NCBI RefSeq assembly: GCF_014202425.1
Contig: NZ_JACHGT010000005.1
Coordinates: 124,001 to 188,000 of the forward strand
Reading direction: 5' to 3'
DNA from: Phytomonospora endophytica
Lineage (GTDB): Bacteria > Actinomycetota > Actinomycetes > Mycobacteriales > Micromonosporaceae
DNA: 64,000 bases
This document shows positions 1 through 8,476 of the stretch, piece after piece. How positions within the stretch are numbered: position 1 is the first letter of the stretch; each line of letters opens with the position of its first letter. Below the pieces are notes generated by a model. That model was not told where the DNA came from. It worked only from the letters and a program-made list of their open reading frames with translations, and ran no database searches. Position numbers and translations under genes: made by a program.

Positions 1-194
1 CCCGGTACCTGCTGCACTTTACTGACGACCATGTGCCCCAACTCGTCGACGGTGCGCGCCTCTGTGAGCACCACGACGTCGTAGGGCCCGGTGACCGCGT
101 CCACTTTGACCACGCCGGTGATTTCCTTGATCGTGGTGGCGACGTCGCGCGCCTTGCCCACCTCGGTCTGAATAAGGATGTACGCCTGGACCAC
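1..194 (-). CDS. Lrp/AsnC ligand-binding-domain protein (C-terminus off the window)
   Basis: The visible 64 residues form a stand-alone Lrp/AsnC effector-binding (RAM-like) domain with no helix-turn-helix in front. The N-terminus reads VVQAYILIQTEVGKARDV, followed by a region with VTGPYDVVVL. The GTG start at 194-192 has an AAGGAG ribosome site 8 bases upstream, so the HTH is truly absent rather than cut off. Stand-alone members of this family are usually 70-80 residues, so only about 10-15 residues are missing at the edge. Such proteins form oligomers that bind amino acids or similar ligands and may modulate full-length Lrp partners. It is divergent from thiL. The specific ligand cannot be told. 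Confidence 0.85.
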   Translation of the reverse strand, partial: MVQAYILIQTEVGKARDVATTIKEITGVVKVDAVTGPYDVVVLTEARTVDELGHMVVSKVQQVP

Positions 195-377
195 AACACG
201 ACTCCTTAACACGTAACACGCAAGACACGCGCTCGGCTTTGAGCGAAACTACCGCAACGGGAGCCGGTGTCCAGGGGGACACGGGGGCCGTAGGCGAGGG
301 CGCGCGGCGCGCCCGGCCGCACTTCGGGTGTTCCCCGGTTGACACTAAGCTATGCGCGGGCTACAGGAGGAGACGAG

Positions 378-1343
378 ATGACGGTGGCGCAGACCGGCGA
401 GTTCGGCCTGATCGAGCGGGTGACCCGGCGTCTGGCGATCCCCGCCCAGAACGGTGCCGACGCCGACTGCCTCCTCGGCCCCGGCGACGACGCGGCGGTC
501 GTCCGCGCGCCCGACGGCCGGGTGGTGGCCTGCACCGACGTCCTCGTCGAGGGACGCCACTTCCGCCGCGACTGGTCCACCGCCACCGACGTCGGCCATC
601 GCGCCGCCGCCGCGAACCTCGCCGACATCGCCGCCATGGGCGCCCGGCCCACCGCGCTGCTCATCGGCTTCTGCACCCCGCGCGATCTGCCCGTCGAGTG
701 GGCCGAGGAGTTCGCCGACGGCATGGCCGCCGAGGCCGCGCTGGTCGGCGCCTCGGTGGTCGGGGGCGACACCGTGGCCAGTCCGTCGCTGACCATCGCG
801 GTCACCGCGCTCGGTGACCTCCAGCGCCGGGAGCCCGTCACGCGCGCGGGCGCGCGCCCCGGCGACATCGTCGCCATGGCGGGCCGGCTCGGCTGGGCCG
901 CCGCGGGCTACACGATCCTGTCGCGCGGATTCCGTTCACCGGGAGCGCTGGTCAACGCCTTCCGCCGCCCGGAGGTGCCCTACGCCGCCGGGATCCTGGC
1001 CGCCGAGCTGGGCGCGACGGCGATGATCGACGTCTCCGACGGGATGCTCGCCGACGTCGGCCACATCGCGGCCGCCTCGGGTGTGCACATCGACCTGCGC
1101 CGGGCGAACTTCACGCTGCCCCGGCAGATGGCCGACTCGGCCAACGCGCTGGGCGTCGACCCATACGAATGGATCTTCACCGGTGGTGAGGATCACGCGC
1201 TGGTGGCGACCTTCCCACCCGACGTGATGCTCGGCGGTGAGTGGGCCGAGATCGGCGTGGTCCGCGCGGGGGAGGGCGTCACGGTCGACGGAACGCGCTG
1301 GACGCGCTCGGCCGCGGGGTGGGACCACTTCCGGCAGGAATGA
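378..1343 (+). CDS. thiL: Thiamine-monophosphate kinase ThiL
   Basis: ThiL phosphorylates thiamine monophosphate to the active cofactor thiamine diphosphate, using ATP and Mg2+. The 321-residue product has the family order: N-terminal GEFGLIERV, the metal-binding LGPGDDAAVV, TDVLVEGRHF, NLADIAAMGA, then VVGGDT and a C-terminal IDVSDGM and TGGEDHALVATF. Length is typical. The ATG at 378 is chosen because AGGAGG lies at 365-370; the longer in-frame extension to 339 lacks a ribosome site. The gene is followed by the opposing rpmB. Confident call. Confidence 0.96.
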   Translation: MTVAQTGEFGLIERVTRRLAIPAQNGADADCLLGPGDDAAVVRAPDGRVVACTDVLVEGRHFRRDWSTATDVGHRAAAANLADIAAMGARPTALLIGFCTPRDLPVEWAEEFADGMAAEAALVGASVVGGDTVASPSLTIAVTALGDLQRREPVTRAGARPGDIVAMAGRLGWAAAGYTILSRGFRSPGALVNAFRRPEVPYAAGILAAELGATAMIDVSDGMLADVGHIAAASGVHIDLRRANFTLPRQMADSANALGVDPYEWIFTGGEDHALVATFPPDVMLGGEWAEIGVVRAGEGVTVDGTRWTRSAAGWDHFRQE

Positions 1344-1420
1344 CCGGCAAGGCGGGGGAGGCGTGGCCATGGCCCGCGGCCCCTGTCCGGCGGGAAACCC
1401 CGTCCGCCGGGCACGAAAAA

Positions 1421-1442
1421 GCCGGGCCCCGAGGGGCCCGGC
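1421..1442 (-). terminator. Rho-independent terminator of rpmB
   Basis: A perfect 10-bp GC stem (GCCGGGCCCC / GGGGCCCGGC, loop GA) lies just past the rpmB stop on the minus strand. It is followed on that strand by TTTTTCG, since the plus strand reads CGAAAAA at 1414-1420. The T-run sits on the rpmB side, so it terminates the minus-strand transcript; it may also help stop thiL. Confidence 0.85.
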
Positions 1443-1464
1443 GATAAGTTTCGCGGGTCGCGCT

Positions 1465-1659
1465 CTATGCGCGGGCGACCTTACCGGCCTTCAGGCAGGA
1501 CGAGCACAGCTTCACCTTGCGCTTGTTGTCCCCGCCGGCCACGTTGGTGCGCACGACCTGGATGTTCGGGTTCCACCGACGACGCGTCCGACGGTGCGAG
1601 TGGGACACGTTGTTGCCGAAGCCGGGGCCCTTGCCGCAGACATCGCACCTGCTGGACAT
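1465..1659 (-). CDS. rpmB: 50S ribosomal protein L28 (zinc-binding form)
   Basis: This is a 64-residue L28 with [14 protein letters not shown], the signature of the family. It carries two CxxC pairs (CDVC near the N-terminus and CSSC near the C-terminus), so this is the zinc-holding C+ paralogue type. Actinobacteria can carry zinc-free L28 copies elsewhere under Zur control; that is not visible here. The ATG at 1659-1657 has AGGAG about 11 bases upstream. It is divergent from the proline-rich membrane protein gene and ends at a strong terminator. Confidence 0.97.
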   Translation of the reverse strand: MSSRCDVCGKGPGFGNNVSHSHRRTRRRWNPNIQVVRTNVAGGDNKRKVKLCSSCLKAGKVARA

Positions 1660-1851
1660 GATGAACGCACTCCTGAGTGTTGACGTAGATCTTGATCGCC
1701 CACACAGGGGCAGCCTGGGAAGCCTACCTGAGAGTCACCGTCCACCGCCAAACGGGGGTGGTGTAGAAGGTGTCACGCTCACGTACGCTGGCAGCGACGT
1801 TACCGCAGGCGTCCATGAGCGACGGTACCCCCTCCGGAAAGTTTGCCCCTG

Positions 1852-3327
1852 ATGACCTACCCGCAGCAGCCCGACGAGGAGTCGTCGGAGGACACCCAGG
1901 CAATCCACCGTCAGCAGGAGCAGGAGGATCCGGTCTCGCCGTTCGGGCCCGCGCCCGACCCGCAGCAGGCCGCTCCGCAGCCGGTGGATCCCTTCGCGCC
2001 GCCCTCCTACGGGCCGCCGCAGCCGCAGCCTCAGCAGTATCAGCAGCCCGCCCAGCCGCAGTACCAGCAGCCGCAGCAACCCCAGTACCCGCAGCAGCCT
2101 CCGGCGAACCCGGCCGAGCCGCCGACGGTCCCCAACCAGTGGGGACCGCAGCAGCCGCAGGTGTACGTCCCGCAGAACCCGCCGGTCTACACGCCCGAGC
2201 AGCCGCAGCCGCCGTACCAGCCTCCCGTCTCGGGTCCTCCCGCGTACACGCCGCCTCCGGTCTCGGCTCCGCCGAGTCAGCAGGTGTCGGCGCCGCCGGT
2301 GTACACGCCGCCGGTCTCGGGTCCTCCCGCCTACACGCCTCCCGTGTCCGGCCCACCCGCGTACACGCCGCCTCCGGTCTCCGCCCCACCCAGCGGGCAG
2401 GTGTCAGGCCCGCCCGCCTTCTCACAGCAGCCCGTCTCGTCGCCGCCGAACCAGCAGGTCTCCGGCCCGCCCGTCTATGTGCCGCCGGTCTCGGCGCCGC
2501 CCGCGCATCAGCAGTACCCGTCCGGCCCGGACCCGCAGGTCTTCGCGCCGAAACCGGTCGTGCCGGACGGCCCGACCTTCACCGGCACGCAGCCCGACCC
2601 GGCGCTGTGGGGCGGCGCGCCCGTCCCCGGCCCGAAGAAGGGCATCCCGAAGGCCGTCGTGATCGTCTCGGTGATCATCGTGGTCGTGGCGCTGGGCATC
2701 GGCGCGGTGCTGTTCTTCAACACCGGCGGCGGCACGCCGAGCGCCGACCCGAGCGCGAACTCCTCGCAGGACCCGCAGGCCAGCGGCCCGCCGGTCATCG
2801 CGCTCAACCCGGTCACCAACGAGCAGACCCGCCTGGAGTACCTCACCCCCGGCGACTGGACGGCGCTGACGACGGCCCCGGCCGCGTTCAACGAGCTGGC
2901 CCAGGCCGTCGGCGAGCTCAAGGAGGGCGCGAGTTTCCCGGCGCTGTTCCTCAACGGCGGGCTCGACACCGCGCTGATCCCGTACGCGGGCCCCGCCCAG
3001 ATCGGCGTGGCGGCCGCGGACCTGGCGACGACCCTCGACGGCGGCCGCTACGTCGGCACGGACGGCAACCCGCTCAAGGGCCTCAAGCGCGAGGCCGCGC
3101 CGACCGTCCAGCAGGCGCGCATCGACGGCCGGGTCGCGGTCATCCTGCGCTACCACATGATCTGGGACGACCCGGCCAAGGCGGCCGGCGGCGACACCGT
3201 CACCGTCGCGCTCATCGACATCGACGGGTCGCGCGCGGCGGCGGTCTACACGGCCGTCCCCGACGACATGCCCGATCTGGTCAAGAGCGCCGAAGACCGC
3301 TTGATGACGCTCCACTTCAACATGTAG
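1852..3327 (+). CDS. Proline-rich single-pass membrane protein of unknown function
   Basis: The 491-residue product has a long N-terminal arm rich in P, Q, Y and G (about residues 1-260). This contains repeated motifs of the type VSGPPAYTPP and VSAPPSQQVS. One transmembrane helix follows (PKAVVIVSVIIVVVALGIGA). The C-terminal globular half of about 200 residues starts after a short Ser/Asp/Pro linker. Topology is probably a cytoplasmic proline-rich arm with an extracellular C-terminal domain, like many actinobacterial envelope proteins. I do not recognise the C-terminal domain. The ATG at 1852 is preferred over TTG at 1843; GGAAAG lies about 10 bases upstream of 1852. Function unknown. Confidence 0.8.
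   Translation: MTYPQQPDEESSEDTQAIHRQQEQEDPVSPFGPAPDPQQAAPQPVDPFAPPSYGPPQPQPQQYQQPAQPQYQQPQQPQYPQQPPANPAEPPTVPNQWGPQQPQVYVPQNPPVYTPEQPQPPYQPPVSGPPAYTPPPVSAPPSQQVSAPPVYTPPVSGPPAYTPPVSGPPAYTPPPVSAPPSGQVSGPPAFSQQPVSSPPNQQVSGPPVYVPPVSAPPAHQQYPSGPDPQVFAPKPVVPDGPTFTGTQPDPALWGGAPVPGPKKGIPKAVVIVSVIIVVVALGIGAVLFFNTGGGTPSADPSANSSQDPQASGPPVIALNPVTNEQTRLEYLTPGDWTALTTAPAAFNELAQAVGELKEGASFPALFLNGGLDTALIPYAGPAQIGVAAADLATTLDGGRYVGTDGNPLKGLKREAAPTVQQARIDGRVAVILRYHMIWDDPAKAAGGDTVTVALIDIDGSRAAAVYTAVPDDMPDLVKSAEDRLMTLHFNM
2221..2510 (+). repeat. In-frame VS(G/A)PPxYTPP tandem repeats
   Basis: About ten imperfect copies of a unit coding VSGPPAYTPP, VSAPPSQQ or VSGPPVYVPP lie in tandem inside the proline-rich gene. 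Unit length varies in whole codons and the DNA copies differ at wobble positions, so they are not freshly duplicated throughout. The repeats probably form an extended polyproline-type arm. Confidence 0.8.
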
Positions 3328-3362
3328 TCGCCGCCAGCCTCCGCGGTGTCGGGGGCTGGCAC

Positions 3363-3368
3363 TAGGCT
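3363..3368 (+). promoter_or_regulatory. -10 box for a probably leaderless fakA-like transcript
   Basis: TAGGCT ends 8 bases before the GTG start at 3377, and no ribosome site precedes that start. This spacing fits the leaderless transcripts common in actinomycetes. No clear -35 was found. Confidence 0.5.
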
Positions 3369-3376
3369 CGTTCTTC

Positions 3377-5086
3377 GTGCGGGACGTAGAGGAAGCGGTC
3401 GCCGAGGAACCGCTCACGAGCATCGACGCGGCAGGTTTCCACCGCTGGTGCGCGGCGAGCGTCGACGTCCTCCGCCGGCATCGGCGCGACATCGACGAGC
3501 TCAACGTCTTTCCCGTGCCAGACGGCGACACCGGCACGAACATGGTCGCCACCCTCACCGCGGGCCTGCACGCCCTGGAGGCGGGGACGGTCGCCGACCT
3601 CTCCGAGGCGCTCCGGCGCTTCGCGCGCGGGGCCCTGCTCGGCGCGCGCGGCAACTCCGGGGTGATCCTGGCCCAGTTCTTCCGCGGCCTCGCCGACTCC
3701 TGGGCCCACCGCGGCGCCGGTGCCGCCGAGGCCGGTCCCTCCGCCGTCGTCATCGGTCTGCGCGTCGCCGCCGACGCCTGCCGTGCCGCCGTCGCCGTGC
3801 CCACCGAGGGCACGATGCTGTCGGTCGCCGACGCTGCCGCCGACGCCGTCGCCCGTCTCGCCGACGAGCCCCTGCCGAAGGTCGTCACCGCGGCCTGCCT
3901 CGGCGCCGCGCAGGCCGTCGAGCTGACCCCGCGCCAGCTTCCCGCGCTGGCCCGCGCCGGTGTCGTCGACTCCGGCGGTTTCGGGCTCGCGCTCGTGCTC
4001 GACGCGCTCGTCGCGACCGTCACCGGCGAGGCGACGGGCGCGCCCCAGGCCGCCGCCGAACTCGACGAGGGCCTGAAGATCCCGGTCGTCCCCGCCGAAC
4101 GCGAGACCGGTTCGAGCGACTTCGCCTACGAGGTCCAGTACCTCCTCGACGCCGAGCCCGGCGCGGTCGAGCGGCTCCGGCTGCGCCTGACCGGCCTCGG
4201 CGACTCCCTCGTCGTCGTCGGCACCGGCATCCGCGACGAACCCGCGGACGAGGGCGAACGCCAGACCTGGAACGTCCACGTCCACGTCAACGACATCGGC
4301 GCCGCCATCGAGGCCGGGATCGAGGCCGGCCGGCCCCACCGCATCTCGGTCACCCGCTTCGCCGACGATCACGGCCACCCCCACGCCCACCCCGAAACAC
4401 CCGACGAGGGGGTTTCCCGCCCGGCCGAAGCGGCCTCCCGCGCGGTCGTCGCCGTCGCCGGGGGCACCGGCCTCGCCCAGCTCTTCGCCGCCGAAGGCGC
4501 CCACCCCGTCGTCAGCAGCCCCCCGTCGACCCAGGAACTCCTCACCGCCGTCCGCTCCACCGGCGCCGCCGAGGTCATCCTGCTGCCCAACGACGGCAGC
4601 AGCCAGTCGGTCGCCGACAGCGCCGCCGAACTCGCCCGCGCCGAAGGACTCCACGTCTCGGTCGTCCCGACCCGCTCACCGGTGCAGGCCCTCGCCGCGC
4701 TCGCCGTGCGCGACCCGGGCCGCCGCTTCGACGACGACGTCATCGCCATGGCCGAGGCCGCCGGGGCCTGCCGCTTCGGCGCCCTGGCCGTCGCGGCCCG
4801 GATCGCGCTGACCACCGCCGGGCGCTGCGAGCCGGGCGACGTCCTCGGCCTCGCCGAAGGCGACGTCGTGATCATCGGCGAGGACGCGGCCGTGGTCGCC
4901 TGCGAACTCCTCGACCGCATGTGCGCCGCCGGCGGCGAACTGGTCACCCTGGTCACCGGCGCGGGCCTGTCCGACGACGCCGTCGCGCGGGTCACCGCGC
5001 ACCTCGCCTCGCGCTGGCCGCTGGTCGAGGTGTCCTGCTACGAGGGCGGCCAGCGGCGCCATCCGCTCCTGGTGGGGGTCGAATGA
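3377..5086 (+). CDS. DAK2/DegV-domain protein, FakA-like fatty acid kinase
   Basis: The N-terminal DAK2 (DhaL-like) nucleotide-binding domain has the metal-binding motif LNVFPVPDGDTGTN (DGDTGTN at residues 49-55) and LLGARGNSGVI. The C-terminal half carries the conserved region typical of FakA. FakA phosphorylates fatty acids held by a FakB (DegV) partner in Firmicutes; the partner and substrate in this organism are not shown. The gene order rpmB, this gene, recG is conserved across Gram-positives and supports the call. The 569 residues are of normal length. Its stop overlaps the recG start (ATGA), so the two are translationally coupled. Confidence 0.88.
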   Translation: MRDVEEAVAEEPLTSIDAAGFHRWCAASVDVLRRHRRDIDELNVFPVPDGDTGTNMVATLTAGLHALEAGTVADLSEALRRFARGALLGARGNSGVILAQFFRGLADSWAHRGAGAAEAGPSAVVIGLRVAADACRAAVAVPTEGTMLSVADAAADAVARLADEPLPKVVTAACLGAAQAVELTPRQLPALARAGVVDSGGFGLALVLDALVATVTGEATGAPQAAAELDEGLKIPVVPAERETGSSDFAYEVQYLLDAEPGAVERLRLRLTGLGDSLVVVGTGIRDEPADEGERQTWNVHVHVNDIGAAIEAGIEAGRPHRISVTRFADDHGHPHAHPETPDEGVSRPAEAASRAVVAVAGGTGLAQLFAAEGAHPVVSSPPSTQELLTAVRSTGAAEVILLPNDGSSQSVADSAAELARAEGLHVSVVPTRSPVQALAALAVRDPGRRFDDDVIAMAEAAGACRFGALAVAARIALTTAGRCEPGDVLGLAEGDVVIIGEDAAVVACELLDRMCAAGGELVTLVTGAGLSDDAVARVTAHLASRWPLVEVSCYEGGQRRHPLLVGVE

Positions 5087-7308
5087 AGATCACGCTGGAC
5101 ACGCCGCTGAAGACCCCGCTCGGGGGCAAGACCGCCGAAGCGCTCGACGACGCCTTCGGGCTGCGCACGGTCGGCGACCTCCTGCGCCACTACCCGCGCC
5201 GCTACGCCGAGCGCGGTGAACGCACGGACCTCGGGACCCTCGAAGTCGGCGAGCAGGTCACCGTGATGGGCGAGATCCGCGCGGTGAACCGGCGGGCCAT
5301 GCGCAACCGCCGCGGCAGCATCCTGGAGGTCATCATCGGCGACGGCGGGTACACGCTGTCGCTGACCTTCTTCAACCAGCCGTGGCGGGAACGCGAGCTA
5401 CTGGTCGGCCGGTGGGGGCTGTTCGCCGGGAAGGTCACCGACTTCCGTGGGAAACGCCAGCTCAACGGGCCCGACTACCGGCTCCTCCCGGACACCGAGG
5501 AAGCCGGTGAGGACCTGACGGCGGCGCTCACGCCGGGCGCGGTCGCGGGGGAGGGCGCGCGGGCCGCCGAGGTCATGGAGGAGTTCGCCGGGGCGCTCAT
5601 CCCGGTCTATCCGGCGGCGGCGAAGGTGCCCAGCTGGACCCTCGCGAAGTGCGTGCGGACGGTCCTGGACACCGTCACCCTCGACGGGCCCGACTTCCTG
5701 CCCAGGGGGTTGCGCGAGGAGCACAAGCTCCTCGGTTTCGCCAAGGCGATCCACGACATCCACCGGCCCGGCAGCAAGGGCGAGTTGTACGCGGCCGTCA
5801 AGCGCCTGAAATGGGAGGAGGCCTTCGGCCTCCAGATGGTCCTGGTGCGGCGCAAGGCCTCGGCGCGGGCGGTGAAGGGCAAGGCCAGGCCGCAGCGCGG
5901 CGACGGGATCCTCGCCGCCTTCGACGCCTCGCTCCCGTTCACCCTCACCGAGGGCCAGCGCGAGGTGGGCGGGGACATCGCCGCCGACCTCGCCACCCCG
6001 CACCCGATGCACCGCCTGCTCCAGGGCGAGGTCGGGTCGGGCAAGACGCTCGTCTCGGTCCGCGCGATGCTCCAGGTCGTCGATGCCGGGGGACAGGCGG
6101 CCCTGCTGGCGCCCACGGAGGTACTCGCGACCCAGCACCACCGCACGATCGTGGAACTCCTGGGGGCGCACGGCCGTGCCGGTGAGCTGGACGCCGCCGG
6201 TGAGGCCACCCGCGTCACCCTCGTCACCGGCTCCCAGGGCGCCAAGGCCCGCCGCGCGGCCCTCGCCGAGGCCGCCGACGGCACCGCCGGGATCGTCGTC
6301 GGCACCCACGCCCTGCTCTACGACGGCGTCGACTTCGCCGACCTGGGCCTCGTCGTCGTCGACGAACAGCACCGCTTCGGCGTCGAGCAGCGCGACGCCC
6401 TGCGCGCCAAGGCCGAGGTCCCGCCGCACGTCCTGGTCATGACCGCCACACCGATCCCGCGCACCGTCGCCATGACCGTCTACGGCGACCTGGAGGTCTC
6501 GGCGCTCGCACAGCTGCCGAAAGGCCGTTCGCCGATCACGACGCACGTCGTGCCCGGCACCGACGAGCGGTGGATGCGCCGGAGCTGGCAGCGCATCCGC
6601 GAAGAGGTCCAGGCCGGGCATCAGGCCTACATCGTGGCGCCGAGGATCGGGGGCGACGACGATGACAAGCCTCCGAAGGACGACGACGGCCGCCGCCCGC
6701 CCGTGGCCGTCATGGACGTCGGCCCGGCGCTCGCCGAAGGCGCCCTGCACGACCTGCGCGTCGGGATCCTGCACGGCAGGATGCCCGCCGAGGAGAAGGA
6801 CGCGATCATGCGCGCCTTCAAGGCCCGCGAGCTCGACGTCATCGTCGCCACGACCGTCATCGAGGTCGGCGTCGACGTCCCCAACGCGACCATGATGGTC
6901 ATCCTCGACGCCGACCGCTTCGGCGTCTCCCAGCTGCACCAGCTGCGCGGCCGCGTCGGCCGGGGCAGCGCCGCCGGACTGTGCCTCCTGGTCAGCGAGT
7001 CGGCGCCGGGCAGCCCGGCCGCCGAGCGGCTCGCCGCCGTCGCCGAGACCACCGACGGTTTCCGGCTCGCCGAGCTGGACCTGGAGCAGCGCAGGGAAGG
7101 CGACGTCCTCGGTGAGGCCCAGTCGGGTCACCGCTCGTCGGTGAAGCTGCTGTCGCTGCTCAAGGACGCCGACCTGATCCGCGCCGCCCGCGAGGCGGCC
7201 GTGGTGATCGTCGACGACGACCCCGATCTCGTCCGCCATCCCGCACTGGCCGCCGCCGTTGCCGCCCTCGTCGACGACGAGCGCGCCGAGTACCTGGAGA
7301 AGGGTTGA
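5083..7308 (+). CDS. recG: ATP-dependent DNA helicase RecG
   Basis: RecG remodels stalled forks and branched DNA. The 741-residue product has the N-terminal wedge/OB-fold region, then a superfamily 2 helicase core with Walker A GEVGSGKT near residue 315. The DEQH box (VVVDEQHRFG) lies near 424, followed by TATPIPRT and the C-terminal GRVGRG motif VI near 621. The start ATG overlaps the stop of the upstream gene by four bases and its own stop overlaps the rsmD start (TTGA). This packs fakA-like, recG, rsmD and coaD into one coupled operon. Confidence 0.97.
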   Translation: MKITLDTPLKTPLGGKTAEALDDAFGLRTVGDLLRHYPRRYAERGERTDLGTLEVGEQVTVMGEIRAVNRRAMRNRRGSILEVIIGDGGYTLSLTFFNQPWRERELLVGRWGLFAGKVTDFRGKRQLNGPDYRLLPDTEEAGEDLTAALTPGAVAGEGARAAEVMEEFAGALIPVYPAAAKVPSWTLAKCVRTVLDTVTLDGPDFLPRGLREEHKLLGFAKAIHDIHRPGSKGELYAAVKRLKWEEAFGLQMVLVRRKASARAVKGKARPQRGDGILAAFDASLPFTLTEGQREVGGDIAADLATPHPMHRLLQGEVGSGKTLVSVRAMLQVVDAGGQAALLAPTEVLATQHHRTIVELLGAHGRAGELDAAGEATRVTLVTGSQGAKARRAALAEAADGTAGIVVGTHALLYDGVDFADLGLVVVDEQHRFGVEQRDALRAKAEVPPHVLVMTATPIPRTVAMTVYGDLEVSALAQLPKGRSPITTHVVPGTDERWMRRSWQRIREEVQAGHQAYIVAPRIGGDDDDKPPKDDDGRRPPVAVMDVGPALAEGALHDLRVGILHGRMPAEEKDAIMRAFKARELDVIVATTVIEVGVDVPNATMMVILDADRFGVSQLHQLRGRVGRGSAAGLCLLVSESAPGSPAAERLAAVAETTDGFRLAELDLEQRREGDVLGEAQSGHRSSVKLLSLLKDADLIRAAREAAVVIVDDDPDLVRHPALAAAVAALVDDERAEYLEKG

Positions 7309-7865
7309 CCCGCATCATCGCCGGGGACATGAAGGGCCGCCGGCTCCAGACGCCGCCGGGGGACCGCACCAGGCCGACCTCGGACCGCGTGCGCGAGGCC
7401 CTGTTCGGCTCGCTGACGAGCCTCCTCGACTTCGACGGCGCCCGCGTCGCCGATCTCTACGCCGGTTCGGGAGCCGTCGGGCTGGAGGCCTGCTCGCGCG
7501 GGGCCGGGCACGTCCTGCTCGTCGAGTCCGACGCCCGCGCCGCCCGGGTCATCCGCGCCAACATCACCGCGCTCGGCGTCGGCGACCGTGTGGTCCTCAC
7601 CACGTCCAGCGTGCGCGGCGCGCTGGCCGCGCCGCCCGGCGAACCCTACGATCTGGTCTTCGCCGATCCGCCCTACACACTGGACAACGCCGAGGTCACC
7701 GCCGACCTCGCGGCGCTCGTCGAGGGCGGCTGGCTGCACGAGGACTCGCTCGTCCTGGTGGAGCGGTCCACGCGAACGAAGGCCTTCGCGTGGCCCGAAA
7801 CGCTCACAGAGACGCGTGGGCGCCGTTATGGGGAGTCCATTATTTGGTACGGTGCCCGATCGTGA
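7305..7865 (+). CDS. rsmD: 16S rRNA (guanine966-N2)-methyltransferase RsmD
   Basis: This S-adenosylmethionine-dependent methyltransferase modifies G966 of 16S rRNA. The 186-residue product shows the family N-terminus RIIAGDMKGRRL, the conserved RPTSDRVREALF, the SAM-binding motif LYAGSGAVGLEA, and the catalytic motif FADPPYT. It starts with TTG at 7305 inside the recG stop, with GAGAAGGG directly upstream. Its stop overlaps the GTG of coaD (GTGA). Confidence 0.96.
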   Translation: MTRIIAGDMKGRRLQTPPGDRTRPTSDRVREALFGSLTSLLDFDGARVADLYAGSGAVGLEACSRGAGHVLLVESDARAARVIRANITALGVGDRVVLTTSSVRGALAAPPGEPYDLVFADPPYTLDNAEVTADLAALVEGGWLHEDSLVLVERSTRTKAFAWPETLTETRGRRYGESIIWYGARS

Positions 7866-8353
7866 CGACGACGGTGCGACGCGCGGTATGCCCGGGATCC
7901 TTCGACCCGGTGACCCTCGGTCATCTCGACATCTTCGAGCGGATGAGCCGGCTGTACGACGAGGTGTACGTCGCGGTGTTCGCGAACTCCTCCAAGCAGG
8001 GGTTCTTCGACATCGACGAGCGCCTGGAGATGCTGGAGGAGGTGACCGCCGACCTCCCCAACGTGAAGGTGGACTCCTTCCAGGGGCTCGTCGTGGATTA
8101 CTGCAAGTCCCGGGGGATCGACGTCGTCATCAAGGGAATCCGGGCCGTGTCGGACTTCGACTACGAGCTGTCGATGGCGCAGATGAACCACGGCCTGTCG
8201 GGCGTCGAGACCTTCCTCATCCCGACGAACCGGCTCTACTCCTTCGTGTCGTCGAGCCTGGTGCGCGATGTCGCGAAGTGGGGCGGTGACGTCTCCGGAT
8301 ACGTTCCGGAGACCGTGGCGCGCCGCCTGGTGGCCAGGCTGCGGGAGCAGTGA
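7862..8353 (+). CDS. coaD: Phosphopantetheine adenylyltransferase CoaD
   Basis: CoaD transfers AMP to 4'-phosphopantetheine in coenzyme A synthesis. The 163-residue product has the nucleotidyltransferase signature PGSFDPVTLGHLDI near the N-terminus, the substrate loop KGIRAVSDFDYE, and the ISSSxVR-type motif as SSSLVRDVAKWGG. The GTG start at 7862 overlaps the rsmD stop. The tnpB element lies just beyond its stop codon, apparently without disturbing the reading frame. Confidence 0.97.
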   Translation: MTTTVRRAVCPGSFDPVTLGHLDIFERMSRLYDEVYVAVFANSSKQGFFDIDERLEMLEEVTADLPNVKVDSFQGLVVDYCKSRGIDVVIKGIRAVSDFDYELSMAQMNHGLSGVETFLIPTNRLYSFVSSSLVRDVAKWGGDVSGYVPETVARRLVARLREQ

Positions 8354-8357
8354 CTCA

Positions 8358-8476
8358 TTGACCTGCGCTCCTCCGAGGAGGGGCGGACCGTGGTCGCCCA
8401 CGGCGTTTCCTGTCTCGACGGGCAGTGCCCACCCGGAACGCTCCGGGATCGGACTCACCTGCCCTCCGCAGGCGTT
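8358..8476 (-). ncRNA. Putative omega-RNA scaffold / right end of the TnpB element
   Basis: Directly after the tnpB stop (minus strand) lie two compact hairpins, CCGTGG-GCGA-CCACGG and CTCCT-CGG-AGGAG. A terminal GGTCAA ends at 8358. This matches the general form of IS605-family right ends, which double as the guide-RNA scaffold for TnpB; actinobacterial ends often finish in a GGATGTCAA-like string. If the element ends at GTCAA, the guide would be the next ~16-20 bases, covering the last codons of coaD. The boundary is inferred from resemblance, not from an empty site. Confidence 0.45.

Noticed and set aside
339-367. TTGACA before thiL as a promoter
   Set aside because: With 17-18 base spacing the -10 would fall on the ribosome site and reads TACAGG; TATGCG is far too close. 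Not supported.
1770-3365. 531-codon frame overlapping the proline-rich gene in another plus frame
   Set aside because: It switches from Ala-rich to Arg-rich composition with no motif; the chosen frame has a membrane helix and ordered repeats.
5398-7239. Long minus-strand open frame opposite recG
   Set aside because: It mirrors recG codons with GC-rich third positions, has no ribosome site and no family features; a coding shadow.
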